Origin: Hansschlegelia plantiphila
Lineage (GTDB): Bacteria; Pseudomonadota; Alphaproteobacteria; Rhizobiales; Methylopilaceae
Direction: 5' to 3'
Assembly (NCBI RefSeq): GCF_027922265.1
Contig: NZ_BSFI01000006.1
Coordinates: 124,001-188,000 of the forward strand
Length of the DNA: 64,000 nucleotides
A program made the position numbers and the translations under genes. A model generated the notes under the pieces. That model saw nothing but the letters and a program-made list of their open reading frames with translations, was not told the origin of the DNA and searched no databases. Each line of letters begins with the position of its first letter. The first letter of the stretch is position 1. Positions 17,957-26,052 of this stretch are shown piece by piece.

Positions 17957-18576
17957 TCCTTGGGGTCCGCGAGCGCGTTGAGGGCGGCGACGGTCATCGC
18001 GCTGCCGCCGCGGCGGCCGAGCAGGGTGACGAAGGGGACGCCGCGGGAATCGCGCGCGAGCTCCGCCTTGGATTCGGCGGCGCCGATGAAGCCCACCGGC
18101 AGGCCGACGATCGCCGCCGGCCTGGGCCAGCCCCCGTCGAGCCGCTCGAGCAGATGAAACAGGGTCGTGGGCGCATTGCCGATGGCGACGACGGCGCCTT
18201 CGATCCGATCGCGCCACAGCTCGACGGCCGCGGCCGACCGGGTCGTGCCGAACGTCGCTGCGAGCTGCGGCGTCGCCGCGTCGTCCAGAAAGCAGAGCAC
18301 CTCGTTGCCGGCGGGCAGACGCGGCCGCGTGACGCCGGAGGCCACCATCTTGGCGTCGCAGAGGATCGGCGCGCCGGCCTGGAGCGCCGCGCGCGCCGCG
18401 GCGACGATGGCGGGGTCGTAGCGGACGTCGCCCGCGAGGTCGGTCATGCCGCAGGCGTGGATCATTCGCACCACGACGCCCGCGACGTCGCCGGGCAAGG
18501 CGGACAGATCGGCCTCTGCGCGGATGGTCGCGAACGAGCGCCGATAGATCTCCGCCCCGTCCTTGATGTAGTCCAT
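17953..18576 (-). CDS. cobH: CobH, precorrin-8X methylmutase
   Basis: A 207-residue CobH/CbiC protein that moves the methyl group from C11 to C12 to give hydrogenobyrinic acid. It opens MDYIKDGAEIYRRSFATIRA and contains VVRMIHACGMTDLAGDV with the catalytic His, ILCDAKMVASGV, AIGNAPTTLFHLLE and AIVGLPVGFIGAAESK. The frame extends upstream, but ATG 18576 gives the standard family length and N-terminus. cobG ends 82 bp upstream on the same strand. Confidence 0.96.
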   Translation of the reverse strand: MDYIKDGAEIYRRSFATIRAEADLSALPGDVAGVVVRMIHACGMTDLAGDVRYDPAIVAAARAALQAGAPILCDAKMVASGVTRPRLPAGNEVLCFLDDAATPQLAATFGTTRSAAAVELWRDRIEGAVVAIGNAPTTLFHLLERLDGGWPRPAAIVGLPVGFIGAAESKAELARDSRGVPFVTLLGRRGGSAMTVAALNALADPKE

Positions 18577-18658
18577 GCCCACGCGTCGCCCCGCCTTTCG
18601 CGACAGCCTTGTGAAGGCCGGGCCGACGCAAGGCAAGGCATTCCTTCGGCGCGGCGTT

Positions 18659-19903
18659 TCAGCCGCGGGCTGCGAGAAGCCGCAGGATTTCCGCAGGGTT
18701 AGGATCGTCAAGCCGGGCGCAGGCGGCTTGCGCCGCGCGAGGGCTTGCGCCGCGATGGACGCTCCAGCCGCTTCGCCCGGAGGCGCCCAGCAACAACAGG
18801 TCCGATGCCGAGGAGCCGGCGCAGCCCTTCGCGCACGCGGAAAGGTGCACCTGCGCGAGGCTTGCGGGCAGTCGGCCGGGTTCGGCGGCGAGCGCGAGCA
18901 GCGCCGCGCCGAGCGCCTTCGCCGGCTCGCGGGCCCGCTCGCAGGCCGGCGCGCCCGCGCAGGCGACGACTGAGAGCCGTTCGGCGACGGCCACGGGGGT
19001 GAAGCCGACTGCTTCCGACCCGGCGAGCAGCGCCGCCGCGCGATCCCGCGCCACCCCGGGCAGGACGACCGCGGACCATGGCGCGAGACGCAACGTCCCG
19101 TCGCCCTCGGCCTCGGCCTGGTCTGCGAGCCAGATCAGCATCGGGGCGTCGAGCCGTCCGACCGGCACGGGAACGGCGACGGCGGCCTCGTCCGCGATCC
19201 GCGTCGGAATCGCGCCGTAGCGCGCGGACATCGATCGCCGTTGTGCGATGGGAGCCGTCCGAACACCCGGAAGCGCGCAGAGAGCGTCGACGGTCGCGGT
19301 CACCTGAAGATCGCGGGCCCTCGCGTCCGGCCCGAGCCGCGCCGTCGAGTCCGCGATCGTCAGGAGGGCGGACACCGCCGCCTCGGGCGCCGCGGTCACC
19401 GCGAAGGCTCCTGTGCCGAAGACGACCTCGACGCCCTCCGGAACGGCGGTCGCGCTGACGTCGGAGGCGATCGCCCCGATCCCGGCTTCGCTGCCGCCGT
19501 CGATCGCGAACGAAAATTTGGGCGAGAGCGCGCCGATCCACCCGGCCTGCGTCAGCGCCCGGTCGAGAGCCTGCGCAAGCGGACGGCAATCGCGGACCTC
19601 GGCGGGATCGAGGCCGGAGAACGGGTCGAGCAGGATGTTACGTCGCCGGTCGGCAGGCCCGTCCGCGCCAAGACCGATCTCGAACAGGGCCGCGGCCAGC
19701 CTTGGACCGGCGTCGAGGCTCAGCCCTCTGATCTGCAGGTTGGCGCGGTTCGTGAGGTCTATGACGCCCGAGCCCATCCGCGCCGCAGCCTCCGCGATCA
19801 CGCGCGCCTGCGTCGCCGACAGCGATCCGCCGGGCACGCGAAGGCGCGCCAGACCGCCATCGGCCATCGCCGCGAGATGGAGCACGCCGGGACATTCGGC
19901 CAT
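18659..19903 (-). CDS. cobG: CobG, precorrin-3B synthase (Fe-S monooxygenase)
   Basis: A sulfite/nitrite-reductase-like protein of about 414 residues that hydroxylates C20 of precorrin-3A using oxygen. It has the ferredoxin-like half-domain start CPGVLHLAAMADGGLARL, IDLTNRANLQIRGL and RNILLDPFSGLDP. The Fe4S4 ligands are visible in VACAGAPACERA (C-x5-C) and HLSACAKGCAGSSASDL (C-x3-C). ATG 19903 is preferred; an upstream start at 20011 would add about 36 weakly typical residues. It heads the minus-strand unit down to cbiD and marks the locus as oxygen-dependent. Confidence 0.9.
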   Translation of the reverse strand: MAECPGVLHLAAMADGGLARLRVPGGSLSATQARVIAEAAARMGSGVIDLTNRANLQIRGLSLDAGPRLAAALFEIGLGADGPADRRRNILLDPFSGLDPAEVRDCRPLAQALDRALTQAGWIGALSPKFSFAIDGGSEAGIGAIASDVSATAVPEGVEVVFGTGAFAVTAAPEAAVSALLTIADSTARLGPDARARDLQVTATVDALCALPGVRTAPIAQRRSMSARYGAIPTRIADEAAVAVPVPVGRLDAPMLIWLADQAEAEGDGTLRLAPWSAVVLPGVARDRAAALLAGSEAVGFTPVAVAERLSVVACAGAPACERAREPAKALGAALLALAAEPGRLPASLAQVHLSACAKGCAGSSASDLLLLGASGRSGWSVHRGASPRAAQAACARLDDPNPAEILRLLAARG

Positions 19904-20031
19904 CCCGTTTCGTCGCGCTTTAAGCCGCCGATGGCAAGGCGCGGGGCCCGCTTCAGCGGAACCGGTCTGCTCGTTCTGCGTTGTACAGCCGAGCGGCGGG
20001 GTTTCCGCCATCCCAAGTCACGAGGTGCACG

Positions 20032-20406
20032 ATGATGGACAAGAGCCTTATGAAGGACCCTAGCACCCAGCTGGACGACCTCAAGGACGCGGTCGCAGAT
20101 CTCGGGCAGCGCGTGTCGGAAATCGCGAGTTCGAGGGCGCAGCAGGCGAAGAAGCGCGCCAACGCAGCCGCGAAGTCGGTCCGGAACTCCGGCGGGCAGA
20201 TTTACGAGGACGGCGTCGAAGCTCTGCAGTCCGCAGGCGATTCCGCGGTCTATTACGGCCGGCGAGCCGGGACGGTCGTCCGCAACAATCCGGGCCTTAC
20301 GTTGCTCGGCGTCGCGATCGGCGTCGGCGTTCTGGCCGCCATCATCTATGCGTCGCAGGAAGACGATCGCCGCTGGTACGACAAGCGCCGCACCGGCTGG
20401 TTCTGA
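20032..20406 (+). CDS. DUF883/ElaB-YqjD-like small membrane-anchored protein
   Basis: A 124-residue protein with a long predicted amphipathic or coiled-coil helix (LDDLKDAVADLGQRVSEIA, KKRANAAAKSVRNSG) and a single C-terminal membrane segment, GLTLLGVAIGVGVLAAIIYA, followed by a basic tail. This architecture matches the DUF883 (ElaB/YqjD) group, some of which bind ribosomes at the membrane in stationary phase. The ATG at 20032 has GAGG just upstream. It is transcribed away from cobG and followed directly by a strong terminator, so it is monocistronic. The function is not known. Confidence 0.75.
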   Translation: MMDKSLMKDPSTQLDDLKDAVADLGQRVSEIASSRAQQAKKRANAAAKSVRNSGGQIYEDGVEALQSAGDSAVYYGRRAGTVVRNNPGLTLLGVAIGVGVLAAIIYASQEDDRRWYDKRRTGWF

Positions 20407-20425
20407 TTTTTCAGCGATTTTTGAG

Positions 20426-20457
20426 AAAAGGCGGCGCCATCGGGCGTCGCCTTTTTG
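20426..20457 (+). terminator. Rho-independent terminator after the DUF883-like gene
   Basis: The stem arm AAAAGGCGGCGCC (20426-20438), loop ATCG, and arm GGCGTCGCC plus TTTTT (20443-20456) pair with one wobble. The A-tract on the other side lets it also serve the leftward mltB-like gene ending at 20514. Confidence 0.87.
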
Positions 20458-20513
20458 TTATGCGCGCGCGGCCGCGCCAGGTCGCTGTTTTCGCTCAGGG
20501 CGCGACCTTCCAG

Positions 20514-21791
20514 TCATTTCCCGATCAGTTTCACGTCGTCCGGCTGGGGAAAGCACGTCTGCGCCCTGCCCTGGCCCGCCTCCCAGCGGCCGACCGCGAC
20601 GCGGGTGCGGAATCCGACCAGACCGTCCGCGCTGCCGACGTCATGTCCCTGAGCCTCCAGCCGCCGCTGCATCGCGGCGATGTCGGCGCGCGCGACCCCC
20701 CTCGGCGTCGTCCACTTTCCCTGGATGGGGCCGCCGCCGCGCAGCCGGTCTCCGAGGTGCCCGACGAACAGCGCGTAGAGGTCGGACTCGTTGTACTGCT
20801 TGATGACGTAGAAATTGTCGGAGACGAGAAAGGCGGGCCCCGTCCGCCCCGCAGGCGTCATGAGATGGAGGGCCGCGTCCTTCGCCTTCGGCAGGCTTCC
20901 GCCTGCTTTCGGGCGCACGCCGAGCGCAGTCCATTCGGCGACCGTCTTGCTCTGGTCCGGCCCCTCGAAGGTGCACGCGACCCCGACGGGCAGATCGACC
21001 TCCACTCCCCAGTCGCGCCCCGGCTTCCAGCCGTGCCGGCGGAGATAATTCGCGATCGAGCCCAGCGTGTCCGGGACCGAATTCCAGATGTCGCGCTTGC
21101 CGTCGCCGTCCATATCGACGGCGTTCTCGAGATATTTCGACGGCAGGAACTGCGGCTGGCCCATTGCGCCGGCCCAGGAGCTCTTCATCTCGGCGAGCGC
21201 GACGTGGTCGCCGTCGAGGATCTTCAGCGCCGCGATCAATTCGGGCAGGAACTGGTCCTTTCGCGCCCCCATGAAGGCTTCGGTCGCGAGCGCCCTCACG
21301 GCGACGTTGCCGATTTTGGCCTTCCCGAAACGAGACTCGCGCCCCCAGATCGCGACCACGATCTCGCGAGGCACGCCGTATCTGCGCTCGACGGAGTCGA
21401 GCGTCCCGCTCCAGCGCGCGAGCTCCGCCTTGCCCTCCGAGGTCAGCGCCGCGAAGTTCGCTTCGGCGACGTAGCGTCCGGGATCGGCGAACTCCGGCTG
21501 GCGCTGCGGACCGCCGAGGGGCGGCGCGCCGGGCGGCGCGAGGTCGGGCAGCGACCAGTCGAGCGTCAGACCGGCTGTCGCGGACCGGATGGTCGCCGCC
21601 GACACGCCGGCTTTGGCCGCCGCCGGCTGGACCGTGGCGGAGAGCCAGCCTTGGAACTGCGCTTCGACGGCGCCGCGGTCGATCGCCGGCGCCGCGCGGG
21701 CGACGTTCGCGCCGCCCAGCGAAATCAACATGGCCGCCATGAGCAGGAGGCGGCAGTTCGCGAGGAACTGGAAGGACTTCAGCGCGTTCAT
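20514..21791 (-). CDS. MltB-family lytic murein transglycosylase with C-terminal peptidoglycan-binding domain
   Basis: A 425-residue exported enzyme. A signal peptide (ANCRLLLMAAMLISLGGANV) is followed by an SLT_2-type domain with the catalytic Glu in VAIWGRESRFGK near residue 150, and by SSWAGAMGQPQFLPSKYLE, VDMDGDGKRDIWNSVPDTL and FYVIKQYNESDLYALFVGHL. A PG_binding_1-like repeat ends the protein (DIAAMQRRLEAQGHDVGSAD). It cleaves glycan strands to 1,6-anhydromuropeptides in the periplasm. There is no lipobox, so it is soluble, unlike E. coli MltB. A CtrA-type site lies about 60 bp upstream. Confidence 0.93.
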   Translation of the reverse strand: MNALKSFQFLANCRLLLMAAMLISLGGANVARAAPAIDRGAVEAQFQGWLSATVQPAAAKAGVSAATIRSATAGLTLDWSLPDLAPPGAPPLGGPQRQPEFADPGRYVAEANFAALTSEGKAELARWSGTLDSVERRYGVPREIVVAIWGRESRFGKAKIGNVAVRALATEAFMGARKDQFLPELIAALKILDGDHVALAEMKSSWAGAMGQPQFLPSKYLENAVDMDGDGKRDIWNSVPDTLGSIANYLRRHGWKPGRDWGVEVDLPVGVACTFEGPDQSKTVAEWTALGVRPKAGGSLPKAKDAALHLMTPAGRTGPAFLVSDNFYVIKQYNESDLYALFVGHLGDRLRGGGPIQGKWTTPRGVARADIAAMQRRLEAQGHDVGSADGLVGFRTRVAVGRWEAGQGRAQTCFPQPDDVKLIGK

Positions 21792-21848
21792 GCGATGGAT
21801 CGGCCTTGATCGCCCTCACCCCGAGACCATCACAGGGCAGGGAATCGG

Positions 21849-21872
21849 TTAAGAGGGTTAACGCGCCGTTAA
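21849..21872. promoter_or_regulatory. CtrA-type binding site, TTAA-N7-TTAA
   Basis: TTAA at 21858-21861, seven bases, then TTAA at 21869-21872 match the full CtrA consensus. A further TTAA lies at 21849-21852. TTAA is rare in this GC-rich window. The site sits between the divergent mltB-like gene (start 21791) and the small gene at 21922. Confidence 0.5.
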
Positions 21873-21921
21873 TCTTTGGCGCGCAGCCTGACCCTACGGT
21901 CGCGCCGCAGGAGCTTCGCCT

Positions 21922-22128
21922 ATGTCTTCCGCCGCAGTCGCGTCAACCGCCGGCCTTCGCATCCGCCCGACTCTGGTCCCGGAACGGGAACGCGCGATCG
22001 GCGACATGCAGGCGTTCCTCGCCCGCGTCCACCCGCAGACGCCAGCCGAGGCGCTCCGCCTCCTCCGCAACGCCTATCCCGAGGCTGCGCTCAGCCTGCG
22101 CGTCGCGGCCTGCGGCCTGAACGGCTAA
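21922..22128 (+). CDS. Small conserved-looking hypothetical protein (68 aa)
   Basis: A short gene preceded by AGGAG 9 nt upstream of the ATG, with strong third-position GC typical of real genes here. The product ends AYPEAALSLRVAACGLNG and has a helical middle (TPAEALRLLRNAYPEAAL). I do not recognise a named domain. It is convergent with pssA, with one base between the stops, and shares its upstream region, including a CtrA-type site, with the mltB-like gene. Confidence 0.6.
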   Translation: MSSAAVASTAGLRIRPTLVPERERAIGDMQAFLARVHPQTPAEALRLLRNAYPEAALSLRVAACGLNG

Positions 22129-22129
22129 G

Positions 22130-22972
22130 TCAGCCGATCTCCATATCGTTATCGACGGGATCGCGGGCCGCACGTCCGCTCTCCGCTTTGTCCTGCGCCA
22201 CCAGCCGCCTGTGGTGCACATAGGCGAAGGGCAGCGTCGCGAGATAGCTCACCACCAGAGCGGTCAGCACCAGCGCAGGGTATCCGATCAGCAGCGTCAC
22301 GAGCAGCGCCGCCCCGATCAGCGCCGGCGCGATATACGCCCGGTTGATGCGCGCCCCGAGCTGCTTGCCCGACCACGTCGCGAGCGGGCTCACCATCAGC
22401 AGCGCGACAATGATCACATAGGCGAGCACGACCGGCGCCGCTACCGGCGTGCGCGGGAATCCCAGAAGCTCCAGATAAATCGGCAGCAGGGAGCAGACCG
22501 CCCCGGCGGGCGCAGGCACGCCGGTGAAGAACGCGCCGGCCCATGCCGGCTTCAGCGGATCGTCGAGCGCGACGTTGAAGCGCGCCAGCCTCAGCGCGCA
22601 GGCGATGGCGAGGATCAGCGCGCCGATCCAGCCGACATGGCCAAGCCCGTTCAGCCCCCAGACATAGAGGATCAGGGCCGGGGCGACGCCGAAATTCACG
22701 AAGTCGGTCAGGCTGTCGAGCTCCGCTCCGAAGCGGGAGGAGCCTTTCAGCAACCGCGCGAGCCTGCCGTCGACGCCGTCGAGCAGAGCGGCGAGCACCA
22801 CGAGATAGACCGCCAGCTCGAGCCTGCCCTCGAAGGCCATCCGGACGCCGGTCAGCCCCGAACAGAGCGCAAGCAGCGTCACGAGGTTTGGCAGCAGCAG
22901 GCGCAGCGGCACGCGCGCCAGCCGCCTGCGCTGCACGGGCGCGCCCTCCGGCGCGTCGGGAAGCCCTGCCAC
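22130..22972 (-). CDS. pssA: PssA, CDP-diacylglycerol-serine O-phosphatidyltransferase
   Basis: A 280-residue membrane enzyme with the CDP-alcohol phosphatidyltransferase signature DG-x2-AR-x8-G-x3-D-x3-D, seen in DGRLARLLKGSSRFGAELD followed by SLTD near residue 80. Several hydrophobic helices follow, with ACALRLARFNVA characteristic of PssA. It makes phosphatidylserine, the substrate of the neighbouring decarboxylase. It lies 10 bp downstream of psd on the same strand, a standard two-gene phosphatidylethanolamine operon in rhizobia. Confidence 0.95.
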   Translation of the reverse strand: MAGLPDAPEGAPVQRRRLARVPLRLLLPNLVTLLALCSGLTGVRMAFEGRLELAVYLVVLAALLDGVDGRLARLLKGSSRFGAELDSLTDFVNFGVAPALILYVWGLNGLGHVGWIGALILAIACALRLARFNVALDDPLKPAWAGAFFTGVPAPAGAVCSLLPIYLELLGFPRTPVAAPVVLAYVIIVALLMVSPLATWSGKQLGARINRAYIAPALIGAALLVTLLIGYPALVLTALVVSYLATLPFAYVHHRRLVAQDKAESGRAARDPVDNDMEIG

Positions 22973-22982
22973 GGCGATCTCC

Positions 22983-23693
22983 TCAGCCCGCCCTGAACGT
23001 TCGGGCGTCGGGAGCCGCCGAAAGATCGGCGATCACGGTCTCGCCAGCGGTCGTCCGCTGCCCGACGCCGACCAGCGGCTGGGCTCCGACAGGAAGATAA
23101 TGGTCGACTCGGCTGCCGAAGCGGATGAGCCCGAAGCGCTGCCCGGTCACGATCGCGTCCTGCTCGCGCGCGAAGCAGACGATGCGGCGCGCCACCAGTC
23201 CCGCGATCTGCACCACGCCGACCGGCCCATGTTGGCTTTCGATGACCAGGCCGTTGCGCTCGTTGTCCTCGCTCGCCTTGTCCAGGTCGGCGTTCAGGAA
23301 TTTGCCCGGCGTGTAGGCGATCTTTCTGATGCGCCCGGGGACCGGCGCCCGGTTCACGTGGACGTCGAACACGTTCATGAACACAGCGACCCGCGGCAGC
23401 GGCTCGAAGCCGAGGCCGAGCTCGGGCGGCGGCACCGCGGCGCGGACGTCGCAGACGACGCCGTCGGCGCCGCTCACCACCAGCCCGGCGCGGACGGGGG
23501 TCACCCGGTCGGGATCGCGGAAGAACAGCGCGCACCAGATCGTCAGCCCGAGCCCGATCCAGCCGAGCGGCTGCCAGATCAGGAACAGGATGAAGGTCAC
23601 GATCGCGAAGGCGGCGATGAACGGCCGCCCCTCCCGATGGATGGGGACCATGACCTTTTTCGCCGAGGCGACGACGTCGTCTAGCAGAGCCAT
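22983..23693 (-). CDS. psd: Psd, phosphatidylserine decarboxylase proenzyme
   Basis: A 236-residue short-type Psd. An N-terminal hydrophobic segment ([19 protein letters not shown]) is followed by [33 protein letters not shown] and the self-cleavage site [13 protein letters not shown], where the Ser becomes the pyruvoyl group. It decarboxylates phosphatidylserine to phosphatidylethanolamine. The start at 23693 ([19 protein letters not shown]) has GGAAAG upstream; frame further upstream runs into a palindromic repeat and is discounted. It is first in the psd-pssA pair. Confidence 0.95.
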   Translation of the reverse strand: MALLDDVVASAKKVMVPIHREGRPFIAAFAIVTFILFLIWQPLGWIGLGLTIWCALFFRDPDRVTPVRAGLVVSGADGVVCDVRAAVPPPELGLGFEPLPRVAVFMNVFDVHVNRAPVPGRIRKIAYTPGKFLNADLDKASEDNERNGLVIESQHGPVGVVQIAGLVARRIVCFAREQDAIVTGQRFGLIRFGSRVDHYLPVGAQPLVGVGQRTTAGETVIADLSAAPDARTFRAG

Positions 23694-23759
23694 TTTGCTT
23701 TCCGCCAATTGAGCCGCCCGTATAAGGCCGGTCCGCTCCGGGACCAAGCGAAACACTGC

Positions 23760-23889
23760 CGCCGTCATGCCGGCCGAAGTGCCGGCATCCAGAACCACGA
23801 CCTTGCCGAGCCAGGCTTAGCGACTGGGAGAGCATCGCATAGCGCCCGTTGCGCGGCTGGATGCCGGCACTTCGGCCGGCATGACGGCG
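23760..23889. repeat. Family C palindromic repeat upstream of psd
   Basis: Perfect 33-bp inverted arms at 23760-23792 (CGCCGTCATGCCGGCCGAAG...) and 23857-23889 (...CTTCGGCCGGCATGACGGCG), with a 64-bp core. Each arm contains an inner GCCGGC hairpin. It lies in the 291-bp gap between the exporter gene and psd, which otherwise holds nothing recognisable. Confidence 0.9.
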
Positions 23890-23983
23890 CGGTATTATTC
23901 GGGACGTTCTGTGAAGCGCGCCGCCGTCGTGGTCCGGACTAACCGACGACGGAGTTCTGAACCGTTCGATGATCGAACGGCGC

Positions 23984-25933
23984 TTATTCCGCCGCGGGCG
24001 CGATCTCGGTGCGATCCTCGAAGCCGCCGGGCGCGTCGAGATCGCGATCGTCGTCCTGCGCGGTGATGCGCGCCAGCGTCTCGCGCACCTCCTCCGCCTT
24101 GCGCTGGCGGTTCCAGAGGCTGGCGTAGAGCCCGTCGGCCGCGAGCAGCGCGGCGTGGGTTCCGCGCTCGACGATCTCGCCGGCCTCCAGCACGAGAATC
24201 TCGTCTGCTGCGACGATCGTCGACAGCCGGTGCGCGATGACGATCGTGGTGCGGCCGCGTGAGACCCGGTCGAGCGCGTCCTGGATGTCCTTCTCGGTCG
24301 CGCTGTCGAGCGCGGAGGTCGCCTCGTCGAGAATCAGCAGCGGCGGCCCTTTGAGGATCGTCCGGGCGATCGCCACCCGCTGCTTCTCGCCGCCGGAGAG
24401 CTTCAGGCCGCGTTCGCCGACTTCCGTGTCGTAGCCGTTCGGCAGATCCTGGATGAAGCCGTCGATCTGCGCGAGAGCGGCGGCCGCCTCGACCTCCGCG
24501 TCGGTCGCGTCCCAGCGGCCGTAGCGGATGTTGTAGCGCACGCTGTCGTTGAACAGCACGGTGTCCTGCGGGACCATGCCGATCGCGTCGCGCAGCGAGG
24601 TCTGCATCACGTCGCGGATGTCCTGCCCGTCGATCGTGATGCGGCCCGATTGCACGTCATAGAACCGGAACAGCAGTCGCGAGATCGTGGACTTGCCGGC
24701 GCCCGAAGGCCCGACGATCGCCACCGTCTTGCCGGCGGGGACCTCGAAGCTGACGTCTCTTAAAATCTGGCGTTCGGGGTCGTAGGCGAAGCCGACCTTC
24801 TCGAACCGGATCGTGCCGCCCGCCACGACGAGAGGCCTGGCGCCCGGCCTGTCGTCGACCTCCGGCGACTTCTCGAGCAGCAGGAACATCGCCTCGAGAT
24901 CCGCGACCGCAAGTTTGATCTCGCGATAGACGAAGCCCATGAAGTTCAGCGGCACGTAGAGCTGAACCATCATGGCGTTGATCAGCACGAAGTCGCCGAC
25001 CGTGTTGCGCCCCGCGCGGATGTCGGCGACCGCCATCGCCATGCAGATCGTGAGCCCGGCGGAGAAGATCAGCGCCTGCCCCGCGTTCAGCCAGGCGAGC
25101 GAGGTGTAGGTGCGGATCGCGGCCTTCTCGTAACCCGCCATCGAGCGGTCGTAGCGGTCGGCCTCGCGGGTCTCGTTGCCGAAATACTTGACCGTCTCGT
25201 AATTGAGCAGGCTGTCGATCGCCTTGGAGCTCGCCTCGGTGTCGTTCTCGTTCAGCACCCGGCGGAACCCGATCCGCCACTCGGTCGCGAGGTAGGTGAA
25301 GAACAGGTAGACCACCACCATGACCGAGACGACGGCCGAATAGGCCCAGTCGAACTGGTAGGCGAGCACGCCGAGCACCAGCAGCAGCTCGAGGACGGTC
25401 GGCACGACCGTGAGCAGAGCGGTGCGCGTCAGCGTCTCGATCGCGAGGCGCCCGCGGTCGACGATCCGGCTCATCGCCCCGGTGCGGCGCTCAAGATGGA
25501 AACGCAGGCTCAGCCGGTGCATGTGGCGGAAGACGATCAACGACAGACGCCGCACGGCGTGCATCACCACAGGCGCAGTGATGCCGTCCCGGAGCTGGGC
25601 GAGCGCCACCATCAGGACGCGGCCGAGACCGTAGGCGATCACCATCGCCGTCGGGGCCGCGACCGCGAGCGCCGTCCAGGTCGAGGCGTCGGCGGGCGGC
25701 CCGCCCTTCGAAATCTGCGTGAGCGCGTCGGTCGCGAACTTGAAGCCGTAGGGCACGAGCACCGTGACCAGCTTCGTCAGCACCAGCAGCACGACCGCGA
25801 CCGCGATCCGGCGCTTGAGGTCCGGCCGGTCGCCCGGCCACATGAAGGACTGCAGCCGCCGCATGGTCTGAAAAAAGGCGAAGCCTTCGGCGGTCACCTC
25901 GCCGGGAATCGTTTCACGCCGCCGCCGCCTCAT
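23984..25933 (-). CDS. Atm1/HMT-type ABC exporter (fused membrane and ATPase domains)
   Basis: A 649-residue ABC half-transporter. Six membrane helices occupy about residues 30-340, with LVPYGFKFATDALTQI and SLRFHLERRTGAMSRIVDRG typical of the Atm1/ABCB7 class. The nucleotide-binding domain shows Walker A GPSGAGKSTISRLLFRF, the signature LSGGEKQRVAIARTILKGPP, and Walker B LLILDEATSALDS, then the H-loop IVIAHRLSTI. It works as a homodimer exporting glutathione-linked or metal-related compounds. ATG 25933 (MRRRRRETIPGEV) is chosen; a longer frame exists. Substrate assignment is by family only. Confidence 0.9.
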   Translation of the reverse strand: MRRRRRETIPGEVTAEGFAFFQTMRRLQSFMWPGDRPDLKRRIAVAVVLLVLTKLVTVLVPYGFKFATDALTQISKGGPPADASTWTALAVAAPTAMVIAYGLGRVLMVALAQLRDGITAPVVMHAVRRLSLIVFRHMHRLSLRFHLERRTGAMSRIVDRGRLAIETLTRTALLTVVPTVLELLLVLGVLAYQFDWAYSAVVSVMVVVYLFFTYLATEWRIGFRRVLNENDTEASSKAIDSLLNYETVKYFGNETREADRYDRSMAGYEKAAIRTYTSLAWLNAGQALIFSAGLTICMAMAVADIRAGRNTVGDFVLINAMMVQLYVPLNFMGFVYREIKLAVADLEAMFLLLEKSPEVDDRPGARPLVVAGGTIRFEKVGFAYDPERQILRDVSFEVPAGKTVAIVGPSGAGKSTISRLLFRFYDVQSGRITIDGQDIRDVMQTSLRDAIGMVPQDTVLFNDSVRYNIRYGRWDATDAEVEAAAALAQIDGFIQDLPNGYDTEVGERGLKLSGGEKQRVAIARTILKGPPLLILDEATSALDSATEKDIQDALDRVSRGRTTIVIAHRLSTIVAADEILVLEAGEIVERGTHAALLAADGLYASLWNRQRKAEEVRETLARITAQDDDRDLDAPGGFEDRTEIAPAAE

Positions 25934-26052
25934 GAAGCGGCGCCCCGGCCGATGGCTTGTAATGTTTCGAAGGTCATAGCAGGCGGAGGTAAGCCTCCCC
26001 CGCCGCAAGGACAAGGCGGCGTTGCGCTTTCGGACCTGCCCGTCTCAGCGTC

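Noticed and set aside
19904-20031. Cobalamin riboswitch upstream of cobG
   Set aside because: The expected B12-box-type core sequence is not visible in the 128-bp gap; a covariance search would be decisive.
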